Origin: Hesseltinella vesiculosa
Lineage: Eukaryota > Mucoromycota > Mucoromycetes > Mucorales > Cunninghamellaceae
Assembly (NCBI GenBank): GCA_002104935.1
Contig: MCGT01000006.1
Location: 682,001-746,000, forward strand
Reading direction: 5' to 3'
DNA length: 64,000 bases
The notes under the pieces are model-generated. The model worked only from the letters and a program-made list of their open reading frames with translations. It did not search any database and was not told where the DNA came from. How positions within the stretch are numbered: the first letter of the stretch is position 1; every line of letters begins with the position of its first letter. The position numbers and the translations under genes were made by a program. Positions 1 through 10,546 of this stretch are shown here, piece by piece.

Positions 1-591
1 CCGCATGGTCCAAACTTGGAAGAATTAGTTTTTTTTTTGAAAAGTTCAGGGGTCGCATTTGCAGATGACAGCACTGATGTGGCAATCGCTCTATTTATCG
101 ATGACTTCAATGCCTCCAAAAAGGTATACCGCGCGGACAAAATGACAATGGTGCTGATGATCATTTTTGCTTTCGACCCGGCCCTTCGTCACTACCTAGA
201 GCACATGGTTCCTGTTGCAGTCCTTCCATTTGCCTCCAACGGCAAACGGTCGCGACTCATGCTCAGTATGTTGCTGGACCCCATTGTTAACGACCTCGTA
301 CAACTTGAATATGGCATGCGTGTCCTGACCATTGATCGTGTCATCCTGTTCAAGGCACATTGTTTGCATGCAACCGGAGATACCTTGGCCGCTGCAGACC
401 TACTTGATCATCTTGGTCATCTGTCCCTGTATCCCTGTCGGATATGCATTGTCCCAGCAACGCGGGTAGGCTCAGCATCGTATGTGCCAGCTTCCTCAGG
501 TACCTTCCGGCCAAGGTCAAGACAAGAAATAGCTGCTGGATTTTTTCTTTTTACTTCTCCTTCATCATCTTGCAATAGCCCATGGTCCTAG
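1..591 (+). pseudogene. Tnp2-type (CACTA/EnSpm-like) transposase fragment, truncated by window edge
   Basis: The frame is open from the first base of the window and has no ATG of its own, so the 5' part lies outside. The translation carries features of the Tnp2 transposase family: LFIDDFNASKK near residue 29, a hydrophobic block followed by an expected 'ALRHYLEHM' segment, and the conserved module GDTLAAADLLDHLGHLSLYP followed by CRIC, which corresponds to the family's 'GD..A...L.G..GH....CR.C' signature. After about base 460 family-like residues fade into low-complexity serine/arginine sequence and the frame stops at 591. No downstream catalytic part is recognisable, so this is a dead 5' or central fragment. 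Family assignment comes from motif memory; which Tnp2 subgroup it belongs to is unknown. Confidence 0.6.
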
Positions 592-1759
592 ACTACCACA
601 TCAAGAAACCTTCCTGATGCTACTGCCAAGGTTCATATCCATCGTCCTCTCAGTCCAACAAGAAACAGAATGAAGGCATACGAACTCTCCAAAAGCTCGA
701 TCTTTTCGCAGTCCTTTTTCTTTTCATCTTCATTATTTTTTTTAGTTCCCATTGCTCGTTCACCCCACTCCCTGGCCTGATGATGGCATTGCCAGAGTCC
801 CGCTGCGAATTGAAGCCCTTGGTGTTTAAAGAAGCGAACGGGTTTGAATGCACACGTTCTGATGACGACGTTGCACCGAACCAGTTGGCAAGACTTGTAA
901 CCTAGGTGCTTCATTCAGCATGACTCGGCGACAGCTCGTGAGGGTGGTGCCGCTGCAAAGAGCACCTTATCCTTGGTAAATTATGCTCTTAAACTTGGTA
1001 AGATGTAGCTCATGATTGGGATTGTATTTCATATCGTTTTATTTTATAGTAGAAATCTTCAAGAGCTACTCCCTTGGGTCAAAGCACTGTGCCCTGGACA
1101 TCATTACAAGACCTTCTCCTACTACTACGTTGCCGTAAAACAACACTGAAACATGTTAACGCCTAGTATAGCCTGCATTTTAATAATAAGCAACGATATA
1201 AAATGTAATTGTACATAATTGGTATTCAACTAGGGTCACCAGCTTATATAATATAATGTATTCTGAGCAGCGTAAGAAAAAACAAAGCAGGGTTAGGTCG
1301 GACGCAGGACCAAAAATCTTTGTAGGGTAAGAAAAAAACTAAGAAATTTCTTAGTTTTTTTTCGAACCCGGGATGACTTGGTTTATGTCCCCGCAATTGC
1401 TTTTTCAGACTTTGACGGTTTTCACGCGTGTCCTGGAGACCTTTTTTTTTTCGAGATGAGCGCACTCTGTCCTTAAAACAACATTCCCAAGCTTAATCCA
1501 AGTGAACTAGAGCAGTTTTTTTTTGTACATCATTTTTCCTTTCAGATTTTTTCTGCGAGAGTACAGTATATTTTGCGCCTTCAATTTTTTTTTTCGAAAT
1601 CTTCCGTACCTTTGTACTATACTATTGCCGTTTTTTTTTTTATTTTCTGCGCGCCGGTAGTTGGTTAGATGGTTCATACGACCTGGCATCAATTCTGGGT
1701 TTTAAGCACCGATGTTAAAATTGTCACTGTCAGCCCCATGGACATACCGGTAACTGGGT
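592..1759. other. Gene-free spacer between two transposon relics
   Basis: No supportable gene here. Open frames on the minus strand (for example 633-914 and 1244-1465) are short, rich in lysine/phenylalanine from poly(A/T) runs, and match no family I know. AT-rich sequence dominates from 960 to 1680, with T-runs at 1441, 1517, 1589 and 1630. A perfect palindrome lies at 1332-1361. The spacer is probably decayed transposon DNA. Confidence 0.5.
1332..1361. repeat. Perfect 30-bp palindrome
   Basis: The left arm AAAAAAACTAAGAAA at 1332-1346 is followed directly, without a spacer, by its exact reverse complement at 1347-1361. It can form a hairpin or cruciform with a 15-bp AT-rich stem. It lies in the non-coding spacer between the two transposase relics. 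Confidence 0.85.
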
Positions 1760-2290
1760 TTACGGAAACCAAAAAGCCTGGATGACCAGTGATGTGTTCC
1801 GCACTGCATTGTGGAAATATGTTCAAAAATTGACAAAAGACACCTCGGTTAGAAATGCTTCCTCATCTTGGACAATGCTCCAACTCATAAAATCGATGAT
1901 GAGCTGAAAAAGTGCCTTAGAAATGTAGAAATAATATTTTTACCTCCTAACACCACCAGCCAGTACCAACATCTTGATGCTGATATCATCCAGTCGTTTA
2001 AACGACATCATTGGTAAATATAAATGGCTGGTGTGTGATGCCAGTGACTCACTTTTTATTTTTTTTTTTTATCAGCAAAAAGCTCATGGAACATGTCCTT
2101 CGAGCTGCAGAAAGCCCTCTCAGCAAGAATAGGAAAGGGAGTGATCTTTACAAAATCAATGCGAAGACAGCAATTTTCATTGCAAAAATGGCGTGGAACG
2201 ATGTTGCGCAGCCATAAGCTTCGTACAAACGGGAATTATGAAGCCTCCTCCGACGGCGCTAAGATCACTAGAGCGCGAAGAAAATACCAG
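1760..2290 (+). pseudogene. pogo/Tigger-like DDE_1 transposase pseudogene
   Basis: Several frames together show a degraded DDE_1 transposase. Around 1775-1850 one frame reads WMTSDVFRTALWKY; then a frameshift near 1850 leads to LILDNAPTHKIDDEL and IIFLPPNTTSQ, then IIQSFKRHHW before a stop at about 2012. These are the hallmark second-aspartate block ('DNAPTH'), the 'FLPPNTTS.LQPLD' block and the 'GII.SFK..YR' block of pogo/Tigger elements. Further on, 2140-2200 reads INAKTAIFIAKMAWNDV and 2215-2255 reads SFVQTGIMKPPP, as in the C-terminal part of such proteins, each in a different frame. At least three frame breaks and internal stops make it a pseudogene. The N-terminal CENP-B-like helix-turn-helix half was not found. 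Confidence 0.75.
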
Positions 2291-2494
2291 TACTGAAGGC
2301 ATGACTCAGTCAACGGACGCCACTATCGCAAGAATCAGAAATCCCGGCCTCCCGAAAGGCATCATGGACGATATTGCTTCTGCCAGTGAAATTGACCTTG
2401 ACAGCTTAGCCTTCCCAATGCCCTGGGATATTGGCAAAGACAATGCTGATGGTGCCAACCATGGTTTTTTTGGGCAGTAAATGTGTTTATATTT

Positions 2495-2638
2495 TTTGGC
2501 TGGGGATCGGAGATGTCAGGACTGAATCGGATGACCTCCACCAACCGAGTAGATTTTTTCAGCATCCATGCCTTTCATGAAAAGTTGCTCCCATGAAATA
2601 TCACACCTTGACCCAATCACTCAAAAGCTCTCTATCTC
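2495..2638 (+). repeat. Dispersed repeat family, copy A (3' flank of the pogo-like relic)
   Basis: This stretch resembles 11877-12040, 60740-60900 and the reverse complement of 37800-37990. Shared landmarks in order are TTTTTTGGCTGGGGATCGG, a 'GAC..CCACCAA' segment, AGATTTTTTCAGCATCC, a 'GAAAT.TCAC' segment and CACTCAAAAGCTCTC. It begins directly after the transposase relic, which suggests that it is the 3' end of that transposon. Confidence 0.6.
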
Positions 2639-2674
2639 TTTTTTTTTTTTTTTTTTTTTTTTGGGGGGGGGGGG
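2639..2674 (+). repeat. Compound poly(T)24-poly(G)12 tract
   Basis: An uninterrupted T run is followed at once by a G run. Similar T-to-G junctions occur at 18664-18698, 30720-30737 and 30930-30950, and the opposite orientation (C then A) at 61317-61351. It lies about 195 bp upstream of the golgin start codon. Confidence 0.9.
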
Positions 2675-2868
2675 CTCACATTGTCGACACAATTGTTGAC
2701 AACAGAGAGCCCAAAGGCATGCATTCCTGAATCGTCGTTTCTTGTAGCGGTTCCTTCAGCCAATGGTAGCCGAACAAAAATTTCATCAAACTCAGATTTG
2801 GAAAGCATTTCATTTTTGCTTTTTTTCTTTCCATCTTTTTTCAAGGCGCCCATCTTCTTTATATCCCC

Positions 2869-5800
2869 ATGACTGATGCAGAAGCTGCTGTCGATAATTC
2901 ACGTCAGGCGAAGCTGATGGCTGCCCGCAAAAAGGTATTTCGCCAGACGAATTCACCCGTTTATTGAGTGCATGACAGATGACCTATCTGACCCTTTTTT
3001 TTTTGTCACTTGCTCGTGTAGCTCAAGAAGTTTCAAAGCAAACGGCATGACCAGCCCACTTCACACCAGCATACCGATTCAGACGAATCCCATCGCTCCA
3101 TGCAACCCAGCAACGATAAGATAAATACCAGTGAATCTGTGGGAAGCTCATTGACGAGCCCTGCTCAAAGGTGAGTACGAACAAAAATAGGAGTCGACCT
3201 AACTAACCTGCATGGGATCGGATGCTTTGTTGCATTAGTGTCCAATCGCCACCACCTCCATCGCCATTGGCCTTGTCAGTGCCTCCACCCTCTACCATTG
3301 CTAGCGAATCTCAAGGTACACATCAACAGCCTGCAACGCATCCCGCGGCTGAACCTGTCCCTGTGCCTGAGCAACATCTTTCGCCACCTCCAGCTCGCCC
3401 ATCGCCCGCTCAAGAACCCCATGTGTTTTCATCGCCTTCTCCCTCACCATCATTCACCAGCTTACCTCCACCACCAAGAAAAGCCGTTCCAACCCAAGAG
3501 AATCTGCCTGGTGCCCCTCCCCCTGCTGTTGTGCAGGTACAAAGGTAACGAAAAAAACTTCGGTGGCTCAACGAGTCAAGCAGGTGAACCGATCGTTTTT
3601 CTCTTGTCATAATTTAGCCACGAACCAGAAAGAACGCATAGTCTGCCATCTGTGATGGCATCTTTTGCACCTGGCGCTTGGCCAACTGCACAGCAAGTTA
3701 CGGATGAAGCACCCGTGGACGTCCGTGTCGCACCCACGCCGCAGTACACACCTACATCCGTCACCAAAGAGCTGGAAGATGTACAGCACATGTTGACGAC
3801 GACGATGGAAACGAAGCGCCAGTTAGAAGTCGACAAGGAATCATTGCAGTCGCAAATGCGACAACTGCTGCTCACCCCTTCCATCTCCAGCGAAGATCAA
3901 CATTCACGCGCTGAGAGCAGCCAACCGTCTGATGAGGCATCCGAAGCTTTCCACTCCGAAGCCCTTGCAGCCAAACAAGAAATCGAAAGCTTAAAGACCA
4001 TCAACGACGACTACCAAGTGGAAATCACCCGACTCATCGACATGGTGAACGACCTGGAGGAATCTGTTGCGCGCACCCAAGCCGACAATTATACCAAGGA
4101 CCGCCATATCCAAACCCTCTCACAGCAACTGATGCAGGCTTCTTCTGGCACGCCACCTCCACCTCCTGGATCACCCGCTGCCCAGCGCGTCAACCAGCAG
4201 CTGCTCCAGATCGTGGAGGAAAACCAGCAGCTCAAGGTGCAATTCGACCGTATGCAGGACGACTATCGCGAGCTGGAACGCGCACACGGCCGCATGACAG
4301 ACAAACTGGACGATCGTGGAAAGCAGCTGAACGACCTGCAGGTAACCTCCAATGAAAAGGAGCAGCAGATCGTTGCCTTACAAGCTCTGGTCGGCGACAA
4401 GGATGCCGAGCTCACCTCGCTTTTGGCTACCAAGAAAACGGAAGCTCAGGAAATGCAACACATGCTCGACAGCATGACCCAGGCTCTGTCGACTGTCCAG
4501 CTTCTAGAAAGCCAATATAGCAACCTGAGACAATCGCTGGATGCTGCCGAACAGTCGCTCAAGGATAAAGATCACGCCATTTCAACGCTACAACATAACA
4601 CAGATGCAAATCTAGAGGAACTTGCTCATGTAAAGGCCCTGCTAAACAACAAGGACAACGAATTGGCGGCCATGGCGGCCACCCTGGACAGCAACCGGCT
4701 GGACGTTACTGCCCATGCCAAAGATCTCGAGACGCATCAAGCCGTGATTGCCGACCATGAGCGCACGGTGCAAGATCTCCGGGAGACCATCAGCAAACAC
4801 GCCAGAGATCTCGACACACGTCAAGCCACCATTACCACACACGAACACACCGTTCAAGATCTCCGCAGCACGATCGACCAACAAGCACAGGACATCCAGC
4901 GCCTGACCAGCTCTTTGGCTGCCAGTGGCGCTGAACTTGAACGCAGCCAATCTGAACACTACCAACAGCTGCAGGAAGTCATCGATGGTCATGCCAGCAC
5001 CCTGGGCTCCCTTAAGCAGCAATTGACTGCGATGCAGGACAAGCTGGCAGAGAAAGACTCGGCTTTGCAAACCCTGACAGACCAACACCAAACTCTGGTA
5101 CTAAAGCATGAACAAGCCCAAGCCTCGTTTGACGCCCACTCTTCATCCATGGGCCGCACTACCACCGAATTGGAGGCGCTCACAGGCACGGTGCAACGGC
5201 TCGAGCAGGAACGGTCCAATTTACAGGCGCAGCTTATCGACAAGAACTCTCAAATGAACGAAGCTTCCGAAGAGCTCGCCCGGCTTGAACAGCAGTACAC
5301 GACCGTCAAGGCGACGCTGGATGAGAAAGAGTCTGCCCACGCCGACTTGCTCAAGAACCTTAGCGACATGGAGCTGCGAATGCAGGCCCAGGCTGATCTC
5401 CAGGCACGCATCAATCAGCTTACTGACCGAGTACATGGAGCCACAGACTTGCTTGCGCAAACTGAGAACAAGGTCACCAGCGTGCAAGAATCGGTAGCAT
5501 CCCTGGAACAGAGTGGGCCATCCTCAATGTCTGCCCCATCAGAAGAAATGGCTGCTCAACTAGTCGAATTGGACACCCTTCGTGACGAAAAATCAGCGTG
5601 GCTGGCTGGCAACCAACAACTGGGCGAATTGACGCTGGAAGTAGAACGACTAAAAGCTGCTCAGGCTGATTTTGAATCAACGCTTACCCTCAAGCAAGAT
5701 GAAGTGGATGAAAAACAAGAACTTGTCGAGCTGCTGGAAGAAGCACGTGCCAATCTTGTGTCGGAACTGACCACCCTCAAGACCCGTGTTCGCGAGCTGG

Positions 5801-6993
5801 ATGACGCGTCCAGCAACACCTTGTCGCCGACACCAACCTCTCAGCCTGACGCTTCGCAAGACCTGATAGACCAGCTACAAAAAGAAAAGCTGCAGTATGA
5901 AGCAACGTTACAGGAGCTGCAGCGCACCATCACGGAGCTGGAAGCCACGGATGCCTCACAGCGCACAGATGCTAATCATCAGCAAGACCTGCACCAAGCC
6001 GCTAAAGCCGAACTCGAAGACCTCCGTCGTCAATGTGACCAACTGCTGCAGCAGAGTCAGCATCTCCGCGAAGAAAAATCGTCCGCCGTCTCTGCATCGG
6101 AAGAAGCCAGACACCACTGGCTCACCGAGCAAACCAAGGTTGTCGCCATGACGGAAGATCTCAGCCAGCTCCGGCACCAGATCCAACAGCATGTCGCCAC
6201 CAACCAGCGTCTGCAGCAAAGCCTTGACGAGACCCGGCAGCTTCTGGCCAACCGTGATCAAAACACAGAAGCATTGCAATGGCAAGTATCAGACATGGAG
6301 TCCAGCGCAGCCACACAAGTGGCCGACCTGGCCGAGCAACTAAAGGACACCCAAGCATTGCTGGAAGACAAGACGCAGCTCCTGGACCGTATCAAGCAGC
6401 AGCAGCAGCAGCAAGGCTTGGCGGACCCCGAAGAACACGATAAAAACGAACGACATCGGCAAACGCTTGACAAAGAGAACAAGGACTTGCAGTTACGACT
6501 GGAGCGACAGTTGGATGCGTTCAACACCATCCGCGGCGAACTAACGACGGTGCGAGAACGAGAACTGGCCACCGAGCAACGCCTGGTCAAGGAAAAGGAA
6601 GGCCTGACACTCGAGAATCAGCGCCTGCTGGCCACGGTGGAGCAAGTGCGACAAGAATTCCAAGAACACCTCAACCATATGTGGCAGCAGCACGAAGCAG
6701 TGCGCCAACATCACGAAGAAGACCTCTCTGTCGGCCGCAGCGCCCTGGACTCGGCTCAAGTCAAGCTCATGCAAAACGGCCTGTCGCCCGTCAGTGAAAA
6801 TGGATTTGAATGGACCAACACCGATTCCGAGGATGACGACCATGGCGAACATGTGCACGATGCCCAGCCCGGAAATCAAGGACCCCAGACACCGCACGTC
6901 GGCCGCTTGCCTCCTCTGGAGAAGCCAGGCTTTATTGAGTTTGCACAGGCACCCAGATGCAGTGGTTGCGTCAGCGAAGTCATCGACATTTAG
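2869..6993 (+). CDS. GM130/Bug1-like golgin, long coiled-coil Golgi tether
   Basis: Predicted exons are 2869-2934, 3022-3170, 3239-3544 and 3618-6993, all with GT-AG introns and consistent phases, giving about 1298 residues. The N-terminus reads MTDAEAAVDNSRQAKLMAAR then KKLKKFQSK, which matches the short basic 'KLAAARKKLK.FQ' box at the start of golgin subfamily A proteins and fungal Bug1. A Pro/Ser-rich linker follows (about residues 75-180), then roughly 900 residues of glutamine- and leucine-rich heptads typical of a rod-like vesicle tether. An acidic patch (TDSEDDD) precedes a C-terminal tail ending in SEVIDI. In GM130/Bug1 proteins the C-terminus docks on GRASP/Grh1 PDZ domains; the hydrophobic terminal residue here fits that, by inference. 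The start was chosen because it is the first ATG joining the golgin box. Other coiled-coil golgins remain possible. Confidence 0.75.
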
Positions 6994-7021
6994 GTTATCT
7001 TTTTGTTACGATCCGATATAG

Positions 7022-7027
7022 AATAAA
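7022..7027 (+). terminator. Polyadenylation signal AATAAA of the golgin gene
   Basis: A canonical AATAAA sits about 30 bp after the golgin stop codon, in the short convergent spacer shared with the P-type ATPase gene. Confidence 0.55.
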
Positions 7028-7154
7028 TATCTTTGCTTTTCTTTAATGATATTATTTCCAATATAAGATTATTATGGTATGGATAGATGAGGTTCATGAG
7101 ATTCATTAGATGTCTATGTGAGAGTAAAAAAAAAATACAATTGGAGAGGGGAGA

Positions 7155-7622
7155 TTAGACCGAGGTGATACCAGGCAGGGTGGGATGGCGATGGAGAGGC
7201 TTCATGAACTTGCGCTTGCACAGTTTGTAAAATTCACCATAGGCAATATAGAAGAGAATTAAAGCTACAGTGAGGCCCCATTCCCAAGTGATGCCTAGCT
7301 GGCGGAAGCCCTTGATTGCCACGGCAGGGATATACATGAAGATACAGAGGAATACAATGTCAAGCACCACCGTGATCATGAGCGTCTTGGAATGGAGCGT
7401 TGTTTTCAGACCTTCCCAGTCCCATTCGACATTGCGGAAGCTGCGGCAGTGCACCATGACAAACAGATAACCCAGACTGGCCGTGACCAGGAGGGAGCCT
7501 CGAGCACGGAAAAAGGCATCGCACAGGCCAGGTTGGTAGTCCGAGTCGCAATCGACCCCTTGGACTCCATGACCACCCACTGTATATAAAGGCACAAAGA
7601 AAGAAATGATGCACAAGCTAGG

Positions 7623-7658
<36 letters not shown>

Positions 7659-10451
7659 AACGTGAGGACCATTCATTTTCAATATCTCTATCACTGCTTA
7701 CATGGTCAGCATCAGGCCATAAGCAATGGTATCCATGATAATTTCCTTGTTGAAGATGCTTTCAGTAGGAGGGCGAGGGGGTTCGATCATCACCGTCTTG
7801 GAAGCAGGCTGCACACTGAGAGCGCCGGCGGGAGGCGTTACCACAATGTACAAGAACAAGATTTGAAGAGTCGACAATGGCGCAGCCGTCTTTCCAGAAG
7901 GGTCACGAACGGCGAGACACACAAGGACAAGCAGAGCAACACCGAACAAACAGATCCAGTCTATGAAAAGAGAGAGCATGAGTGGGTGCCAAAGAGAGGA
8001 TTAGTAGAGTACTTACAGTAAAGCAAGAAGCGCTGCATGTTTTGATAGATGCGGCGGCCTTCAGCAATGGCACGAATGATGGTGGCAAAGTTGTCGTCAG
8101 TCAAGATGATATCCGAGGCTTGCTTGGCGACGTCACTGCCATTCTTGCCCATGGCAATACCGACATCGGCAATTCTGAGTGAGGGAGAGTCGTTCACACC
8201 ATCACCGGTCATGGCACTGATGTTTTGGCGGCGTTTGGAGGCTTGGATCATCTTGACCTTGGTTTCAGGTGAGCAACGGGCAACAACCAGAGGGAGCTGA
8301 TCCAATTGGTCGATTTCGTCGTCGGTCATGGCATCGAATTGGGTACCGGTCATAACCAAGGCGCGCAGGCGTTCCTTGGACATGGTCTTGTCATCGAGAA
8401 TGTTGATTTCCTTGGCAATGGCAGTAGCGGTGATTTCGTGGTCGCCGGTCAGCATGTGGACTAAGATGCCAGCACGGTGAGCCTCATCTACGGCCTGCCT
8501 TGATTCGGGTCGGGGAGGATCGTAGATGCCAGTCAGGCCGAGGAAGGTCAAATTGGATTCGAGGTTATCACGGGCCATGGTCTTTACTTGGTCGAGGGTG
8601 ACATTGGGAAGAGAGCGTTCGGCCAGGGCCATGACACGAAGGCCATTGGCAGCCAAGTCATCCATCACAGAAAGAACCGATTTGCGTTGGTCGTCGGCCA
8701 GGTTGCTACACAATGGCAAAATTCGCTCGGCAGCGCCTTTGGTATACACCACCGCAGATTGATCCTTGACACAGACCGTGGACATGCGCTTGATCGACGA
8801 GTCAAATGGGAGTTCTTGTACCACCGACCATCCATGGGCTAGCAACTCGGGCTTTCCCATGCCAAACTTGTGAGCAAACACTTGCAGAGCAACTTCAGTA
8901 GGCGCACCATTGGCCACCCATTCGTCCGCATCCTCATCGTCCACGGTGCCAGTGGGCTTTTTCTGTTGGTCAGTTGGGGTGTCGACGTTAGCGGCTTCCT
9001 TTTCATCGATAGGTACTGTGAGGGAAGAAGCTTGATCGACAGATGATGCGGAAGATGACTGGCCATCTTTGTGACGGTGGATGCTGGACATGTTGCAGAG
9101 AGCCGCGCACTGGACCAAAGATGTCATGGCGGGCGAAACTTGCTGGGTATCAATAGCATTACCTTGGCCGTCAAGTTCATTGACCTGGTCGGTCAAGCCG
9201 TTGGTTGGGTAGACGTTGCCAACCGGAGCCAAGCCGTTGGGCTGCACGTAAAAAAAGCCAGCGTCAGGCATCCAAAAGCGCACCACCACCATCTTGGCCA
9301 TGGTCAGCGTACCGGTCTTGTCTGAAAAAATGTTTGTCACCGAACCAAGGGTCTCCAGGCACTTTAGCTTGCGCACAATGGCTTTCTGATTCGTCATTTC
9401 CTTGCCACCCAACACCAGAGTGACGGTCATGACTGTGGTTAAGCCAGCAGGAAGGACGGACAAAGCAGCGGTCATGGAATACATGCCCACATCGTAATTA
9501 GCCTGAAACTTGACAGACGCCAGGACAATAAGCACGCACAGCACCGAGGCCACGATCAGGACAGTGTACATCTTATTCAAGCTCTTTTGCAATCGTGTCA
9601 TGTCGCCGTCTTTGTTTTCATCGAGCTTGGAAGCAACCTTGCCGATCTCCGTGTTCATTCCTGTGGCAGTGACAATAGCCTGACCCCGACCTTTTGGAAT
9701 GATCGTCGAGCTGTAGATCATATTCACCCGGTCACCCAAAGGTTCATCTTGAAGAGGGATAGATCCAAAAAAAAAAAAAAAAAAAAAAAAAGAAATAAAA
9801 AAAGGGTGGTCAGCTGATTTTGGAAGCTGTGTATTTCTTTTTTTTTTTCTTACCTGGACGCTCCAAATCAAGCAATTGCTTGACAACAGGCACCGATTCA
9901 CCGGTCAACAATGCTTCATCGATTTCCAAATTGGACACAAAAAATAAACGAGCATCAGCAGGCACAGAGTCACCACTTTCCACTACCAAGATATCGCCAG
10001 GCACCAGCTCCCGGCTGGCCACTTTCGAGATCTTGCCATCGCGCACCACACTCGCAACCGGTGAGGACAGACTTCGCAGGGCAGCCAAGGTTTGTTCGGC
10101 TGCATATTCTTGAGAGAAGGACAGGTACACGTTTCCAACAGCCAGAGCTACAAGCACCGAACCCGTCACATAGTCGGCCAACGCATACGAAGCCACACCC
10201 AAGGCAAGGAAGATCCAGTTCATCAGATCCAGCAGCTGGCGAGCCAGCACTCTGACCCATTGTGGTCCACTGTCAGAGGTCAACTCATTGAAACCATAGA
10301 TTGTCTGGCGCCGGGCTGCTTCTTCAGACGTCAGCCCCTGTTGCATGGACGTTTCCCAACCGGCTTCGACTTGATCCACGGGAAGGGTGTACCACGCTTG
10401 TCGTTGCTTGTCCACCGCGTTGTCCATTTGGTGGGTCACTGTGTTCGACAT
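7155..10451 (-). CDS. P-type (type II, ENA/ACU-like) alkali-cation ATPase
   Basis: Predicted exons on the minus strand are 10451-9854, 9747-8017, 7960-7702 and 7617-7155, giving about 1016 residues. The protein has an N-terminal cation-ATPase domain (LTSEEAARRQTIYGFNEL), the actuator TGES loop (EALLTGESVPV), the phosphorylation motif SDKTGTLT, KGA (nucleotide binding), a TGD loop, and TGDGVNDSPSLRIADVGIAM. The run SDVAKQASDIILTDDNFATI matches fungal ENA/ACU pumps that move Na+ or K+ across the plasma membrane. C-terminal helices include GLCDAFFRARG, a hallmark of this group. The fourth exon is taken to start after CCCTAG at 7617, because this phase restores a membrane segment (ILCIISFFVPLYTVGG). 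The TM4 motif is LPAGL rather than the PEGL of Ca2+/Na+-K+ pumps. An about 70-residue Ser/Asp-rich insert interrupts the nucleotide-binding domain. Ion specificity cannot be read from the sequence. Confidence 0.9.
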
Positions 10452-10537
10452 GCTTTTAGTGAAAAATGGAGACTGTCACAAAATCTTGAAGATTAAAATT
10501 AAAAAAAATTGTGAGATCAAAAAAAGAAAAATAGGGT

Positions 10538-10546
10538 CCTTATATA
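10538..10546 (-). promoter_or_regulatory. TATA-like box of the P-type ATPase gene
   Basis: On the minus strand the sequence reads TATATAAGG about 90 bp upstream of the ATPase start codon. Position and composition fit a TATA element; there is no other support. Confidence 0.4.

Noticed and set aside
1362..1445. tRNA-like text on the minus strand (CCCGGGTTCGAA)
   Set aside because: A B-box-like GGTTCGAA is present, but no matching A box, anticodon arm or acceptor stem can be folded around it.
3222..3548. Separate Pro/Ser-rich small protein
   Set aside because: It has no own start context and splices in frame between exons 2 and 4 of the golgin gene.
4642..6897. Several open frames antisense to the golgin gene
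   Set aside because: They mirror the biased codon use of the long coiled-coil exon, lack leaders, and match no family.
7618..7694. Poly-Phe N-terminus in the last exon frame of the ATPase
   Set aside because: It comes from the poly(T) tract of the intron; splicing after CCCTAG at 7617 gives the correct membrane segment.
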